The position numbers and the translations under genes were made by a program. From contig CALJOK010000084.1 in the NCBI GenBank assembly GCA_937981555.1, positions 1 through 44,566 on the forward strand: 44,566 nt of DNA, given 5' to 3'. Below the pieces are notes generated by a model. The model was not told where the DNA came from, searched no databases, and was given only the letters and a program-made list of their open reading frames with translations. Positions 34,291 through 42,664 of the stretch are shown piece after piece. The stretch is from an uncultured Saprospiraceae bacterium (GTDB lineage Bacteria; Bacteroidota; Bacteroidia; Chitinophagales; Saprospiraceae). Positions within the stretch are counted from its first letter, which is position 1, and every line of letters begins with the position of its first letter.

Positions 34291-35343
34291 ATGAAAAAGA
34301 TATTGAAAGTTGTATTGGGATTTTTTCTGATTTTGGTTTTGTATGTATTGTACATCTTATATACCACAGGGTCTTTTCGAGAAATTGAAAATAAATTTGC
34401 TGGAGAAGTTATGATGAAAGTTCCCATCGTTGGAGCGGAGGATATGCAGTTGAGTATGGAAGATCAATTTATGATTATTTCATCTGATGACCGAGCTGGC
34501 CGTCGAGATGGAAAGCCTCAACAAGGAGGTTTATATTTGTTAGATTTAAAAAATCCATTGGCTGCACCTCGATTGTTGACTAATAAAAATAATGTTTCGA
34601 CTCCGTTTTATCCTCATGGTATTTCGATGATAAAAATTGATTCGGCGAAGTATAAGATTTACGCGATCAACCATCCTGATGAAAAGGTTCATATGATTGA
34701 AAGTTGCATCCTGGAAAATGGTGTATTGTTGGAAGATTCAATTTATGTAGATGAGAAAATTTTTAGTCCAAATGATATTGTTGCGATTGATGAAAACCGA
34801 TTTTATTTTACCAACGATCATGGCTATCAAGGTGGTTATGGAAAATTGGCAGAAGATTATATTGGCCTCAAAGCTTCCAATGTCATTTATTATGATGGAG
34901 AAAATTATAGAGAAGTTGCATCGGGGATTGCCTATGCAAATGGTATTAATTATGATCCCGTAAAAGCATTGTTATTTGTTGCCTCGCCAAGAGATTTTTT
35001 AGTCAAAGTTTTTAAGACGGAAGCGAATGGAAATTTGACTTTTATCGAAAACATAGATTGTGGAACAGGAGTAGACAATATTGAATTTGGGGAAGATGGA
35101 AAACTTTGGATTGGTTGTCACCCGGATTTGGTTCATTTTGGAGAATATGCTAAAGGTAATAAGGACATTTCTCCTTCAGAAATTATCACCATTGATTACC
35201 GTGGAAAAGGAGATTATACTTTAGAACAAATTTATATGGATGATGGAACCAAGATGTCAGGTTCTACTGTTGCACCAACTTATGAAGATTTAATTTTTGT
35301 GGGGAATGTGATGGATAAACATTTCTTGATTTTGAAGAGGTGA
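34291..35343 (+). CDS. paraoxonase/arylesterase-like beta-propeller protein
   Basis: The 350-residue protein has an uncleaved-looking N-terminal membrane helix (KVVLGFFLILVLYVLYILYT) followed by a propeller domain. Motifs match the paraoxonase family: PHGISMI, SPNDIVAIDENRFYFTNDHG (calcium-binding Asn-Asp and the T-N-D-H strand), ANGINYDPVKALLFVA, and VDNIEFGEDGKLWIGCHPD with the second D-N. Paraoxonases are calcium-dependent hydrolases of lactones and aryl esters; lactonase activity facing the periplasm is a reasonable inference. The gene is divergent from the TPR-like gene, sharing a 120-base region with the LytTR-like site, and is followed by a REP-like inverted-repeat element rather than a classical terminator. 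Confidence 0.85.
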   Translation: MKKILKVVLGFFLILVLYVLYILYTTGSFREIENKFAGEVMMKVPIVGAEDMQLSMEDQFMIISSDDRAGRRDGKPQQGGLYLLDLKNPLAAPRLLTNKNNVSTPFYPHGISMIKIDSAKYKIYAINHPDEKVHMIESCILENGVLLEDSIYVDEKIFSPNDIVAIDENRFYFTNDHGYQGGYGKLAEDYIGLKASNVIYYDGENYREVASGIAYANGINYDPVKALLFVASPRDFLVKVFKTEANGNLTFIENIDCGTGVDNIEFGEDGKLWIGCHPDLVHFGEYAKGNKDISPSEIITIDYRGKGDYTLEQIYMDDGTKMSGSTVAPTYEDLIFVGNVMDKHFLILKR

Positions 35344-35356
35344 TGGTTTTGAAAAT

Positions 35357-35461
35357 GACGAACGTTAGGGCAACCCTTGTGGTTGCCCATTATAATATTC
35401 CCACTTAAAAGTTTGAGATCCCAAAATTTTGAAAGGGCAAGCACAAGGCATTGCCCCTACT
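35357..35461. repeat. REP-like palindromic intergenic element
   Basis: The element starts with GACGAACGTTA, then GGGCAACC/GGTTGCCC (35368-35388, perfect 8-base-pair stem, 5-base loop). It continues with an A/T-rich middle containing the palindrome AAAATTTT and ends with GGGCAA/TTGCCC (35435-35456) and CCCTAC. Arrangement and base content differ from the surroundings and resemble dispersed palindromic repeats common between genes in Bacteroidota. A shorter element beginning GTAGGGGCAA, the reverse complement of this one's right end, is at 37258. Confidence 0.6.
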
Positions 35462-35526
35462 AATTTATTAGAAAAGATCCTCTGGAAATAGTTTAATAAA
35501 ATTAGCTATAAAGATAATTTTAAAGT

Positions 35527-35534
35527 TACATTTG
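35527..35534 (+). promoter_or_regulatory. -7 element of the marR-efflux operon
   Basis: TACATTTG matches TAnnTTTG exactly, with no good TTTG at the usual -33 distance. Transcription would start near 35541, just before the dyad at 35553-35572, so a regulator bound there would block elongation or open-complex formation. Confidence 0.45.
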
Positions 35535-35552
35535 CGCTAAATTAGAAAAATT

Positions 35553-35572
35553 AGTTGCACTATGAACCTTTT
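35553..35572. promoter_or_regulatory. candidate MarR operator O1
   Basis: AGTTGCACTATGAACCTTTT shares 15 of 20 positions with the site at 36061-36080, the differences being confined to the five central bases. It lies just downstream of the predicted start of the marR transcript. Confidence 0.55.
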
Positions 35573-35602
35573 TTGTTTTTTGATGTTAGAGCCATCATTA
35601 TT

Positions 35603-36055
35603 ATGATAGATAAATTTCTTAAAATAAATTTTCCTGAGGACTTTTTGATGCCTTGGCTGGGTAAAACTAGCAAGATGTTAAGGATGTATATGAAAGTTAA
35701 CTTTCAAGAGCATGGATTTGATTTAACTCATGAACAGTTTATTTTAATTGCTCACCTATACCATGAAGATGGAATTAATCAAAAAGATTTAGCTTTTATA
35801 ACTGATAGAAATAAAGGATCTTTGGCTCGTTTAGTTAATACTGCGGAGAAAAAAAACTTAGTCGCTCGAATTCCATCAACAGAAGATAAGCGGGTTAATC
35901 AAATTTATTTGACCAAACAGGGGAGATGCGTTTTTGAAAAATTAAAACCTGTCTTAGATGAGTGCGAAGCCCAAGTTAAAAAAGGTCTAACCCAAAAAGA
36001 AGTCAAAACTATGATTTCTATTTTAGAAAAAATACAAAATAATATTTCAAAATAA
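35603..36055 (+). CDS. MarR-family transcriptional regulator
   Basis: The protein is about 150 residues from the ATG at 35603. The open frame reaches back to a TTG at 35555, but that lies within the operator and adds an unlike hydrophobic stretch, so I reject it. It shows a winged helix-turn-helix: LTHEQFILIAHLYHEDGINQ, QKDLAFITDRNKGSLARLVN (recognition helix) and the wing LVARIPSTEDKRVNQIYLTK with the conserved D-x-R. The final helix pair is for dimerisation. MarR proteins usually repress their own gene and an adjacent transporter until a ligand releases them. The next three genes encode a full RND efflux pump, and matching dyads lie at its own promoter and before the adaptor gene. Confidence 0.9.
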   Translation: MIDKFLKINFPEDFLMPWLGKTSKMLRMYMKVNFQEHGFDLTHEQFILIAHLYHEDGINQKDLAFITDRNKGSLARLVNTAEKKNLVARIPSTEDKRVNQIYLTKQGRCVFEKLKPVLDECEAQVKKGLTQKEVKTMISILEKIQNNISK

Positions 36056-36060
36056 TAAAA

Positions 36061-36080
36061 AGTTGCAGATGCAACCTTTT
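36061..36080. promoter_or_regulatory. candidate MarR operator O2
   Basis: AGTTGCAGATGCAACCTTTT contains a perfect 6-base-pair dyad, GTTGCA-GA-TGCAAC. It sits 5 bases past the marR stop codon and 37 bases before the adaptor start, and matches O1 at 35553-35572 in both outer arms. Confidence 0.6.
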
Positions 36081-36117
36081 GACCTATTTTTAAAAAACCA
36101 TTTCAATTTCTATTTTC

Positions 36118-37242
36118 ATGGAACGACCAATCTTAAGACAAATCATTATCAGCTCATTCGGTATTTTAATTATTGCTGCAGGGTTTTTTGGTAAACAAAA
36201 AATGGCTGACAACAAAAAGCCTGAACCTGAAAAAGAAGTCCGAGCGATCCCAGCTGTTTTTACTCAAAAGGTAACAAATGGAAGTACATCGATTTCAATT
36301 ACCGCAAGTGGGAATTTAGCGGCAAGAGATCGGATTGAAATTTTTTCTGAGGTTCAAGGGATTTTTGATTATAGTTCTAATTTATTTAAGCCAGGCGTTT
36401 ATTATAAAAAAGGAGCAGTTTTGATGCGATTAAATAGTGATGAATTTCGCGCCAATTTACGTGCTCAAAAAAGTACGCTCTTCAATCAAATAGTTGCTTT
36501 ACTTCCAGACTTACGTTTTGATTATCCTGATGCTTTTCAAAAATGGCAAGACTATGTAACTGCTTATGATGTAGAGAAAGTATTGAAACCGTTGCCAGAG
36601 CCTGCCTCTGATAAAGAGAAATTATTTATTGCTGGTCGTAATATAAATTCGACTTGGTTCAATGTCAAAAACATAGAGGAGCGTTTGACAAAATATACTA
36701 TTTACGCGCCATTTAGTGGAGTACTGACAGAGGCGAATATTGATAAAGGTGCGTTGGTTCGAGCAGGTCAAAAATTAGGAGAGTTTATCAGTCCAAATAT
36801 TTATGAATTAGAAGTTGCGGTCAATTCAAGTTATGCCGATTTGCTTAAAACAGGAAATACTGTTTCGCTCAATAATATTGAAAGAACCAAAACTTGGACA
36901 GGGAAAGTTAATCGACTTAATAGTTTGATTGATCCAAATACTCAAACCATTTTGACATTTATTCGAGTGAGTGGAAAAGGGCTACGAGAGGGAATGTATT
37001 TAGAAGCAGATTTGACGGCGAAGAATGAAGAAAACACCTTTGAGGTTTCTAGAAAATTAATTGCGGACAATAATAAACTTTTTGTCTTGGAAGGAGATAA
37101 GTTAATCTTAAAAGAAATTGAACCGGTGCACTTTACAGAAAAAACGGTGATCGTGAGAGGTCTTCCCGATGGAACTGAAATATTGGAAAGGATGCTGCCA
37201 GGAGCTTATGAAGGAATGACGGTGAAACGTTTTCAAAAATAA
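36118..37242 (+). CDS. RND efflux periplasmic adaptor (membrane fusion protein)
   Basis: The 374-residue protein has an N-terminal membrane helix (IIISSFGILIIAAGFFG) and the adaptor layout. It shows a barrel-sandwich half (RIEIFSEVQGIFDY, FKPGVYYKKGAVLMRLNSDEF), a shortened helical hairpin, the second half (YTIYAPFSGVLTEANIDKGA), a beta-barrel (YELEVAVNSSYADLLKTGNT) and a membrane-proximal domain (VIVRGLPDGTEILER). It bridges the inner-membrane pump and the outer-membrane channel and helps gate substrate flow. The hairpin is interrupted by a proline-rich insert (DVEKVLKPLPEPASDKEKLF), unlike AcrA, so docking on the channel may differ. It lies between the MarR gene and the pump gene, separated from the latter by 67 bases holding a small palindromic element. 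Confidence 0.9.
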   Translation: MERPILRQIIISSFGILIIAAGFFGKQKMADNKKPEPEKEVRAIPAVFTQKVTNGSTSISITASGNLAARDRIEIFSEVQGIFDYSSNLFKPGVYYKKGAVLMRLNSDEFRANLRAQKSTLFNQIVALLPDLRFDYPDAFQKWQDYVTAYDVEKVLKPLPEPASDKEKLFIAGRNINSTWFNVKNIEERLTKYTIYAPFSGVLTEANIDKGALVRAGQKLGEFISPNIYELEVAVNSSYADLLKTGNTVSLNNIERTKTWTGKVNRLNSLIDPNTQTILTFIRVSGKGLREGMYLEADLTAKNEENTFEVSRKLIADNNKLFVLEGDKLILKEIEPVHFTEKTVIVRGLPDGTEILERMLPGAYEGMTVKRFQK

Positions 37243-37256
37243 AAACAGGGTGTTTA

Positions 37257-37287
37257 TTGTAGGGGCAAGGCAAACCTTATCTCTACG
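37257..37287. repeat. short palindromic repeat inside the efflux operon
   Basis: GTAGGGGCAAGG and CCTTATCTCTAC form an imperfect hairpin (9 of 12 pairs) between the adaptor and pump genes. The first ten bases match the reverse complement of the right end of the element at 35357-35461, so both seem to be members of one repeat family. Confidence 0.5.
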
Positions 37288-37309
37288 GAAATAAAATTCA
37301 AAATCAAAT

Positions 37310-40300
37310 ATGAAAAACTTTCTATCTTTTTTTATAAAATATCCTGTTGCCGTAAACGTCATTATGCTTTCTGTAGCGATTTTTGGCTACCTAGGTTTGC
37401 AGGAAACCAAATCATCTTTTTTTCCACTAGATGATTCCAAACTTATTTTTATCAATATTGTTTATCCTGGAGCTTCCCCTTCAGAGATCGAAGAAGGAGT
37501 GGTTTTAAAAATAGAAGATAATCTCCGAGGACTAGTTAATATTGATCGAGTAACTTCTGCCTCTCAAGAAAACGCAGCAACCATTACCGTTGAAATTGAA
37601 GAAGGTGCTGACATTGATATTGTTTTGGCTAATGTGAAAAATGCAGTTGACCGAGTTCCATCCTTTCCTGTTGATATGGAACCGCCAGTAATTTCCAAAC
37701 AAGAAAATATTAATCCTGCGATTACTTTTACCGTCAGCGGTGATGGTGTTCCACTTAAAACATTGAAGGATGTTTCTCGAAAGGTAGAAGATGATATTCG
37801 AGCTATTCCTGGTATTTCGCAAGTTACGCTGAGTGGATTTCCAAATGAAGAAATTGAAATTGCGGTACGTGAAAATGATTTGCGTGCCTTCAATTTAACT
37901 TTCGCTGAGGTAGCTGCTGCGGTCAGGAATTCCAATTTGATCACGACTGGTGGAAACATTAAAACTGAAACAGAAGAGTATTTGATTCGTGCTAATAACC
38001 GTTCGTATTTTGGAAGTGAATTAGATTTTATCATTGTCAAAGCAAGTTCGTCAGGACAAGTTATCCGATTAAAGGATGTAGCAGAGGTTCGAGATAAATG
38101 GTCTGAAGTTCCTGATCGACTAAGTTTTAATGGGAACTCAGCGGTGCAACTTTCGGTGAGTACGACCAATAACGAAGATCTACTTTATGCAACAGATAAA
38201 ATCAAAGAATACATCATTGGTTTTAATGAAAAAAACGATGTACTTAAATTAAGTATCAGTAATGATTCTTCCGTTGCATTGAATGCTCGGCAAAAATTAT
38301 TGGTAGATAATGGAATGATTGGAATTCTCCTAGTGTTGGTATTTCTTTCGATTTTTCTAAAACCAAGTATTGCCTTTTGGGTAGCGATTGGATTACCATT
38401 TTCATTTTTGGGGCTCTTTATTTTTGCACCAAGTTTTATGACGATCAATGTAATTTCTCTCTTTGGGATGATTATCGTCATTGGGATATTAGTAGATGAT
38501 GGAATTGTGATTGCCGAAAATATTTATGATCAATATGAGCAAGGGAAGTCAAGAGTCCAAGCAGCTATCGATGGAACGATGCAAGTATTTCCTCCGATTA
38601 TCGCAGCGATATTGACGACGATAATTGCCTTTTCTACTTTTATATTTTTGCCAGAAAGGATTGGTTCCTTCTTTGGACAAATCGCAAAAGTAGTTGGGAT
38701 TATTTTATTGATATCTCTTATTGAAGCTTTTTTAATTTTGCCAGCTCACTTAGCTCATTCGAGAGCTTTGGATAAAAATGCTAAACCATTTATTTTAAAT
38801 GTTTGGGCGGATAAAGGAATTTCTTGGGTACGAGATAATTTGTATGTTCCAGTTCTTCGGTTTGTTTTAAATTATAAAATCTTCGGATTTGCTATTCCAG
38901 TTGCGTTGTTTTTATTCACTTTAGGAGCAATGGAAGGGGGAGTTATTCGTTTTACTTTTTTTCCAAATATTGCTTCAGATAGAATTGCCGTTAATTTAAA
39001 AATGCCACAAGGGACGAGTGAAAATATTACTGACTCTCTGATCACCATGATTGAAAAAGCGGCATGGGAAGCGAATAAAGAATTGACAGAAAACCAAACC
39101 GGTAATCTTTCTGTGATTCAAAACTCCGTACGGCGAATAGGGCCAGGATCTTCCAATGCTTCGTTGACTCTAAATCTTCTTCCAGGAGAGAAAAGAGACG
39201 TTCAATCTGCGGTGGTTTCCAAAGCCATTCGAGAATTAGTGGGGCCAATCTATGATGCAGAGAGTGTCGTCTTTGGAGCAGGAAATCAATTTGGTGGAAA
39301 ACCTGTTTCTGTTTCTTTGGTCGGAAATAATATTGCAGAATTAAAAGCTGCTAAGCAAGAACTGAAAACAGCCTTTCGAGAAAATCCTAGAATGGCTGAT
39401 GTTACAGATAATGATCCTGCGGGAATCAAAGAGATCAATATTCAATTAAAAGAAAATGCTTATTTGCTTGGGTTGACGCTTAATGGAGTCATGTCTCAAG
39501 TAAGATCTGGATTTTTTGGAGCGGCGGTTCAGCGATTTCAAAGAGGTAGAGATGAGATAAGAGTTTGGGTAAGATATGATGCAAGTAATCGAAGTAGTAT
39601 AACGGATTTGGATGAAATGCGAATTGTGACGCCTACTGGAAACCGTGTTCCTCTGGCTGAGATTGCGAGTTATAAAATCCAACGAGGAGATGTCGTCATC
39701 AATCACTTGGATGGTCGCCGAGAGATCCGAGTAGAAGCAGACTTGAGTGATGCAAAAGATTCTGCGCCAGAAGTTTTAGCCGTTGTTAGAAGTTCTATCA
39801 TGCCAGAAATTATGGCAAAATATCCAACGGTAACCCCGCTCTATGAAGGGCAAAATCGGGGCTTTGCGAAAATCGGCGAAACTATGATGAAGGTTTTACC
39901 AATCGTTTTGATATTGATGTATGCGGTGATTGCTTTTGTCTTTAGATCGTATGGTCAACCGCTGTTACTTTTTATTTTGATACCATTTTGTTTTGTAGGA
40001 GTAGCTTGGGGACATTGGTTTCATGGACAAAGTATCAATGTATTATCTGGTTTAGGAATCGTGGCGCTGATCGGAATTCTGGTCAACGATGGACTGGTCT
40101 TGATTGAGAAATTTAACCTACTACTGAAAGATGGGATGCCTTATCGAAAAGCGATGGTCGAGGCAGGTCGTTCTCGTTTTCGAGCGATTTTCTTAACCTC
40201 ACTAACTACGGTAGCAGGTCTTGCTCCATTGATTTTTGAGAAAAGTTTTTCTGCACAATTTTTGATTCCGATGGCGATTTCTGTTGCCTACGGTATTGCC

Positions 40301-40453
40301 TATGCGACGTTTATGACTTTGTTTTTATTACCACTTTTGTTGGCGGTGAAGAATAGTCTTAAAGTTGGAATTCAATGGTTTTGGACTGGAAGAAAACCAG
40401 AACCGGAAGAAGTGGAAAGAGCTATCATGGAATTGAAATCTGAGGAGAGTTAA
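37310..40453 (+). CDS. RND multidrug efflux transporter (AcrB/HAE1 family)
   Basis: This 1047-residue inner-membrane pump has the standard two-fold layout. An N-terminal helix is followed by the first porter domain, then TM2-6 with the proton-relay motif GILVDDGIVIAENIYDQYEQ (two adjacent Asp). A central cytoplasmic helix, the second porter domain (YEGQNRGFAKIGETMMKVLP leads back into the membrane) and TM8-12 with GILVNDGLVLIEKFNLLLKD follow. It uses proton-motive force to export drugs, bile-like detergents or toxic metabolites. Length and motifs are those of a complete HAE1 transporter. It is preceded by the adaptor and followed by the channel gene, so the full tripartite system is here. MarR control is inferred from the operators. 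Confidence 0.95.
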   Translation: MKNFLSFFIKYPVAVNVIMLSVAIFGYLGLQETKSSFFPLDDSKLIFINIVYPGASPSEIEEGVVLKIEDNLRGLVNIDRVTSASQENAATITVEIEEGADIDIVLANVKNAVDRVPSFPVDMEPPVISKQENINPAITFTVSGDGVPLKTLKDVSRKVEDDIRAIPGISQVTLSGFPNEEIEIAVRENDLRAFNLTFAEVAAAVRNSNLITTGGNIKTETEEYLIRANNRSYFGSELDFIIVKASSSGQVIRLKDVAEVRDKWSEVPDRLSFNGNSAVQLSVSTTNNEDLLYATDKIKEYIIGFNEKNDVLKLSISNDSSVALNARQKLLVDNGMIGILLVLVFLSIFLKPSIAFWVAIGLPFSFLGLFIFAPSFMTINVISLFGMIIVIGILVDDGIVIAENIYDQYEQGKSRVQAAIDGTMQVFPPIIAAILTTIIAFSTFIFLPERIGSFFGQIAKVVGIILLISLIEAFLILPAHLAHSRALDKNAKPFILNVWADKGISWVRDNLYVPVLRFVLNYKIFGFAIPVALFLFTLGAMEGGVIRFTFFPNIASDRIAVNLKMPQGTSENITDSLITMIEKAAWEANKELTENQTGNLSVIQNSVRRIGPGSSNASLTLNLLPGEKRDVQSAVVSKAIRELVGPIYDAESVVFGAGNQFGGKPVSVSLVGNNIAELKAAKQELKTAFRENPRMADVTDNDPAGIKEINIQLKENAYLLGLTLNGVMSQVRSGFFGAAVQRFQRGRDEIRVWVRYDASNRSSITDLDEMRIVTPTGNRVPLAEIASYKIQRGDVVINHLDGRREIRVEADLSDAKDSAPEVLAVVRSSIMPEIMAKYPTVTPLYEGQNRGFAKIGETMMKVLPIVLILMYAVIAFVFRSYGQPLLLFILIPFCFVGVAWGHWFHGQSINVLSGLGIVALIGILVNDGLVLIEKFNLLLKDGMPYRKAMVEAGRSRFRAIFLTSLTTVAGLAPLIFEKSFSAQFLIPMAISVAYGIAYATFMTLFLLPLLLAVKNSLKVGIQWFWTGRKPEPEEVERAIMELKSEES

Positions 40454-40483
40454 ATTATTTTCTCTAATCATTAATTGATGTTA

Positions 40484-40597
40484 ATGGAGGATGTAAGTTC
40501 TTATGGTTCTACTTTTTTTGATTATGCAAAAAAAGTAGGGAAGCAAGGAATTAAACCTTGGAGTCTACACCTAAGTCATGAAAACAAATATTCCTAA
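40484..40597 (+). other. hairpin and tiny possible reading frame between pump and channel genes
   Basis: CTACTTTTTTTG (40509-40520) and CAAAAAAAGTAG (40527-40538) form a perfect 12-base-pair stem with a 6-base loop. The same stretch encodes a possible 37-residue peptide from ATG 40484 (MEDVSSYGSTFFDYAKK...). It has reasonable amino-acid composition but no known family. It could be a small gene, a remnant, or chance; the hairpin may reduce transcription into the channel gene or stabilise the upstream message. Confidence 0.3.
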
Positions 40598-40637
40598 AAA
40601 GAGGAATAGAATAAAATAAAATAACAATCATTCTTTT

Positions 40638-41933
40638 ATGAAAAATATAATTTTAATCATTACATTATTTTTTGGATTGAACTTGAATGCTCAAAATGTT
40701 TTGACGCTAGAGCAAGCCAAGACCATTACCCTCAATAATAATTTTGGAATTAAAATCGCAAAAAACAATGTGGTCGTTTCCCAAAATCAAACAGATAAAA
40801 GTGTCAATGGTTATCTACCTACCGTATCTGCCAATGCAGGATTGAATGGGAACTTTGGAGGTTCGTCACAATCATTTGGTAATGGAGGAGAAGCTTCTAC
40901 TTCGAATGCTTTTACTTGGGGAGGGAATGCGGCGGTGAATGCTAACTATACCATTTTTGATAAACGGCGTGATTTGACGTTGGAACAATTAAAGGAATCC
41001 TTAGGTCTTTCCAATTTGCAATTAAAGCAAACGATCGAGCAAAATTTATTGCAAGTGTACAACGGATATTTTCAAGTAGCTCAATTATCTGAAAATGTAA
41101 ATGTATTGTTAGAAGCTATCAGCATTTCGCGAGAACGATTGCGTCGAGCACAATATCAATTAGATTTTGGGCAGGGTAGTGGATTGAATGTGTTGAATGC
41201 AGAAGTTGATATACAACGGGATAGCGTTAACTTATTGAATGCTAAAATGAACTTGGGAAATGCCAAACGAAATTTAAATGTTTCGATGGGAAGAAATACC
41301 AACGAAGACTTTCAAGTAGAAATTGATACGGCAATAGATGAGAGTCTTAACTTGGAATCATTAATAGAACAATCAAAAAATGAAAACCTTGCTTTACAAG
41401 TTAATCGTAAAAACTTAGCGGTAAATGAAATGAACTTACAAATCATTGATGCTGAAAAACGACCAACTGTTTCTGCTGGCGCGTCCTATGCATTTAGTTA
41501 TTCGGATAATCCGACGGGGGCATTTATTGATAAATCAAATTCGCGAGGACTGGCGGCAAATGTTGGCGTTAACTGGACGATATTTGATGGTACTAGGGAT
41601 ATCCGGAAACAAAATGCGGTGATCAACCTGACCAATCAAAAATTACAAATCAATCAACTTCAACAAGAACTCGAACGAGATATTATGAATGCTTGGGCTA
41701 ATTATCAAAATGCGATTTTCGTGTTGCAGGTGGAAGAAAGTGCGGTGGAAACCAATCGAGAAAATTTTGCCAGAACGGAGGAACAAATAAAAGTTGGGCG
41801 ATTGACTTCTATCGAATTTCGACAAGCGCAGTTGAATTTATTGAATGCGCAAACGAGTCTTAATAATGCAAAGTTTGATACGAAATTAAGAGAGATTCAA
41901 TTGTTACAATTGGTGGGGAAGTTGATTGATTAA
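40638..41933 (+). CDS. TolC-family outer-membrane efflux channel
   Basis: The 431-residue protein has a signal peptide (IILIITLFFGLNLNAQ) and the doubled OEP architecture. Each half has long coiled-coil helices (LTLEQAKTITLNNNFGIKIA at the start, GSGLNVLNAEVDIQRDSVNL ending the first, IKVGRLTSIEFRQAQLNLLN ending the second), with short barrel strands YLPTVSANAGLNGNF and RPTVSAGASYAFSY. Trimers form a tunnel through the outer membrane that docks on the RND pump via the adaptor. It is the last gene of the operon, 184 bases after the pump gene, and a strong terminator follows. The family assignment is secure. Confidence 0.92.
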   Translation: MKNIILIITLFFGLNLNAQNVLTLEQAKTITLNNNFGIKIAKNNVVVSQNQTDKSVNGYLPTVSANAGLNGNFGGSSQSFGNGGEASTSNAFTWGGNAAVNANYTIFDKRRDLTLEQLKESLGLSNLQLKQTIEQNLLQVYNGYFQVAQLSENVNVLLEAISISRERLRRAQYQLDFGQGSGLNVLNAEVDIQRDSVNLLNAKMNLGNAKRNLNVSMGRNTNEDFQVEIDTAIDESLNLESLIEQSKNENLALQVNRKNLAVNEMNLQIIDAEKRPTVSAGASYAFSYSDNPTGAFIDKSNSRGLAANVGVNWTIFDGTRDIRKQNAVINLTNQKLQINQLQQELERDIMNAWANYQNAIFVLQVEESAVETNRENFARTEEQIKVGRLTSIEFRQAQLNLLNAQTSLNNAKFDTKLREIQLLQLVGKLID

Positions 41934-41990
41934 GTAGTTGGACAAAAGAAATTTTTGAATGTAAGAGAGGTTTATCCAGAGTACTGTGGT

Positions 41991-42040
41991 GAAAAAAAAA
42001 TCCCGAATCCTGTCCATCACAAGATTCGAGATTTTTTTTT
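41991..42040. terminator. terminator after the efflux operon
   Basis: AAAAAAAATC-CGAATC pairs with GATTCG-GATTTTTTTT with one mismatch, across a 15-base loop, followed by a run of T. It can also serve the leftward gene remnant at 42059-42220. Confidence 0.85.
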
Positions 42041-42058
42041 ATAAACCATCAACGGCAA

Positions 42059-42220
42059 CTACGCCATCGAGTTAGATATATTTATTTTCTTAACGGTAGG
42101 AATATCTTGAGACGACACATAAGCCTCTACGATTTTACTCCAAAGACTCCGATCTGCAGAATTTTTTGTTTGCATCTGCACATAAATCAATTGATTAGTT
42201 GGCACATTTATTAATGTAGC
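42059..42220 (-). pseudogene. 3' remnant of a leftward gene
   Basis: On the reverse strand 53 codons read through to a TAG at 42061-42059 with a very protein-like composition (ATLINVPTNQLIYVQMQTKN, then SADRSLWSKIVEAYVSSQD and IPTVKKINISNSMA). A TAA lies directly upstream and no start codon is suitably placed. It ends 19 bases before the shared terminator, as a normal last exon-like gene end would. I read it as the C-terminus of a gene whose 5' part was removed when the integrase segment arrived. The family is not recognised; chance coding is possible but less likely. Confidence 0.45.
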
Positions 42221-42664
42221 TTAAGTTTTAACATTTTTCAAAAAGAAGTATATTGTTAATGGGGAAAATGAATGTTTAAAAAAGGAAAATGAATATATTG
42301 AAAGGGAAAGAGTATATACAGTTGGATGATTTTTATATTAGGAGCATGTTTAAATTTTTACTTAAAGCGGTATTTTTTTTATTGGTGGCAAGATGAAAAT
42401 GGGAGAGGGGAGTAACTATTTAGATGAGGGACGAGTGATATTAAAGGTGGAGGTTTTGAATGGATTTTATCCAGTTAGTTCTTAATAGTCAGAGTCAAGT
42501 TAAATGTGAGGTACTACTATAGAAGCGGATAGCACTAGCGTTTGTGGTTTTTGTAACTTATATTATTGGTAGTATTTGTGGGATATTGTTCTTTTTTTTT
42601 AATTGAATACCTACTTAAGTTCTAGAAATTATTATATTTGAGAATACAATAATGCTCAAATGCT
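42221..42664. other. non-coding, purine-rich region upstream of the integrase
   Basis: No convincing gene was found. The + strand is unusually rich in G and A (GGGGAAAATG, GGGAAAGAG, GGGAGAGGGGAG) compared with the rest of the window. The direct repeat GGAAAATGAAT occurs at 42263-42273 and 42284-42294, exactly 21 bases apart, suggesting a protein-binding or recombinase arm site. A TATATTTG promoter element is at 42633-42640. Confidence 0.45.
42633..42640 (+). promoter_or_regulatory. -7 element of the integrase gene
   Basis: TATATTTG matches TAnnTTTG exactly, 24 bases before the ATG. The nearest TTG (42603-42605) is too far upstream (27 bases), so the promoter is probably weak. Confidence 0.4.

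Noticed and set aside
37564-38169. 201-codon open frame antisense to the RND pump gene
   Set aside because: It lies wholly inside a strongly conserved coding region on the other strand and its product has no recognisable features; it is a shadow of the pump gene.
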